The translations under genes were made by a program, and so were the position numbers. The notes under the pieces were generated by a model that worked only from the letters and a program-made list of their open reading frames with translations, had not been told where the DNA came from and searched no databases. From Hyphomicrobiales bacterium (GTDB taxonomy: Bacteria; Pseudomonadota; Alphaproteobacteria; Rhizobiales; Beijerinckiaceae), in the NCBI GenBank assembly GCA_947374125.1, contig CANCAR010000166.1, positions 1-6,127 on the forward strand: DNA of 6,127 bases, given 5' to 3'. The first letter of the stretch is position 1. Each line of letters begins with the position of its first letter. Positions 5,864 through 6,127 of the stretch are shown here, piece by piece.

Positions 5864-6127
5864 TGCGTTCATCTCCCTTAAACCCGCTCGATCTTTGGCA
5901 GGCTTTTCCATGACAATAGCGCAAGGGGCGTAGAAGGGAAGATGGCGAGGCATTGAGATAAAACGGCCACAAGCGGCAAGCGATCCTATCAAACAAGGGG
6001 GATGCAAAGCCGAGTCCGATCACATTTTTGTTACGATGCCGAAAATACACTGCATCCTTTAGCAATTGGCCCGCAACGAACCTAACTTATGCAGAGCCAA
6101 GCCGCGTCTTCGTACCACCAACAACCA
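5864..6127. other. Upstream region of the acyl-CoA ligase, no supported gene
   Basis: These 264 bases hold the leader and presumably the promoter of the ligase. I see no convincing -35/-10 pair. A perfect 7-bp inverted repeat, GGATGCA (6000-6006) and TGCATCC (6051-6057), spans 58 bases and may be chance. A plus-strand frame opens at ATG 6089 and is still open at the right edge (13 codons, MQSQAASSYHQQP), but it has no ribosome-binding site and is too short to call a gene. No tRNA or other structured RNA is recognised. Confidence 0.5.
5873..5879 (-). promoter_or_regulatory. Ribosome-binding site that fixes the acyl-CoA ligase start
   Basis: On the minus strand the bases AAGGGAG run directly into ATG 5872. 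That leaves no spacer for that codon but nine bases to the in-frame ATG 5863, so translation should begin at 5863 with MLGLM. Confidence 0.6.

Noticed and set aside
5171..5881. A 236-codon open frame on the plus strand opposite the acyl-CoA ligase
   Set aside because: It lies wholly antisense to a gene with every ANL motif intact, its product is Gly/His/Arg-rich with no recognisable domain, and such frames are expected opposite GC-rich coding sequence.
6061..6127. Possible tRNA or tmRNA end at the right edge (the plus strand ends in ACCACCAACAACCA)
   Set aside because: No T-loop or paired acceptor stem can be drawn with the flanking bases on either strand, so the CCA-like ending is coincidental.

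Overview
The window looks like a piece of an alphaproteobacterial chromosome. The protein types fit that group: an HWE-family sensor kinase, an AlkK-like acyl-CoA ligase and a LACTB2-like metallo-hydrolase. Base composition is moderately GC-rich, with codons rich in G/C at third positions in the housekeeping genes. The genus cannot be read from the sequence.

Layout, left to right: (1) the first 33 codons of galE on the minus strand (1-101); (2) a divergently transcribed 70-residue unknown protein with a TTG start and a good Shine-Dalgarno (200-412, plus), whose end overlaps the end of the next gene by 25 bp; (3) a membrane-anchored HWE histidine kinase with a periplasmic sensor and a PAS domain (388-2226, minus); (4) a short divergent control region with an inverted repeat (2306-2340); (5) an MBL-fold metallo-hydrolase with a C-terminal winged helix (2388-3299, plus); (6) a compact two-gene module, a 66-residue protein followed at once by a 197-residue protein with motifs like those of ADP-ribosyltransferases (3373-4167, plus); (7) an AT-rich tail of about 70 bp; (8) an AlkK-like fatty-acid-CoA ligase (4241-5863, minus); (9) 264 bp upstream of that ligase, without a convincing gene.

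Most of the window is ordinary metabolism and sensing. The part that stands out is the 3373-4167 pair. It has a small basic partner first and a putative catalytic protein second. Both are in the same reading frame, separated only by one TAA followed directly by ATG. Its GC (about 45% and 51% by hand count) is lower than the roughly 60% sampled in the metallo-hydrolase next to it, and it sits alone between unrelated housekeeping genes. This is the layout of a toxin-antitoxin or similar nucleotide-modifying accessory module, and I consider it the best candidate for an undescribed system here. The catalytic assignment rests on motif reading alone.
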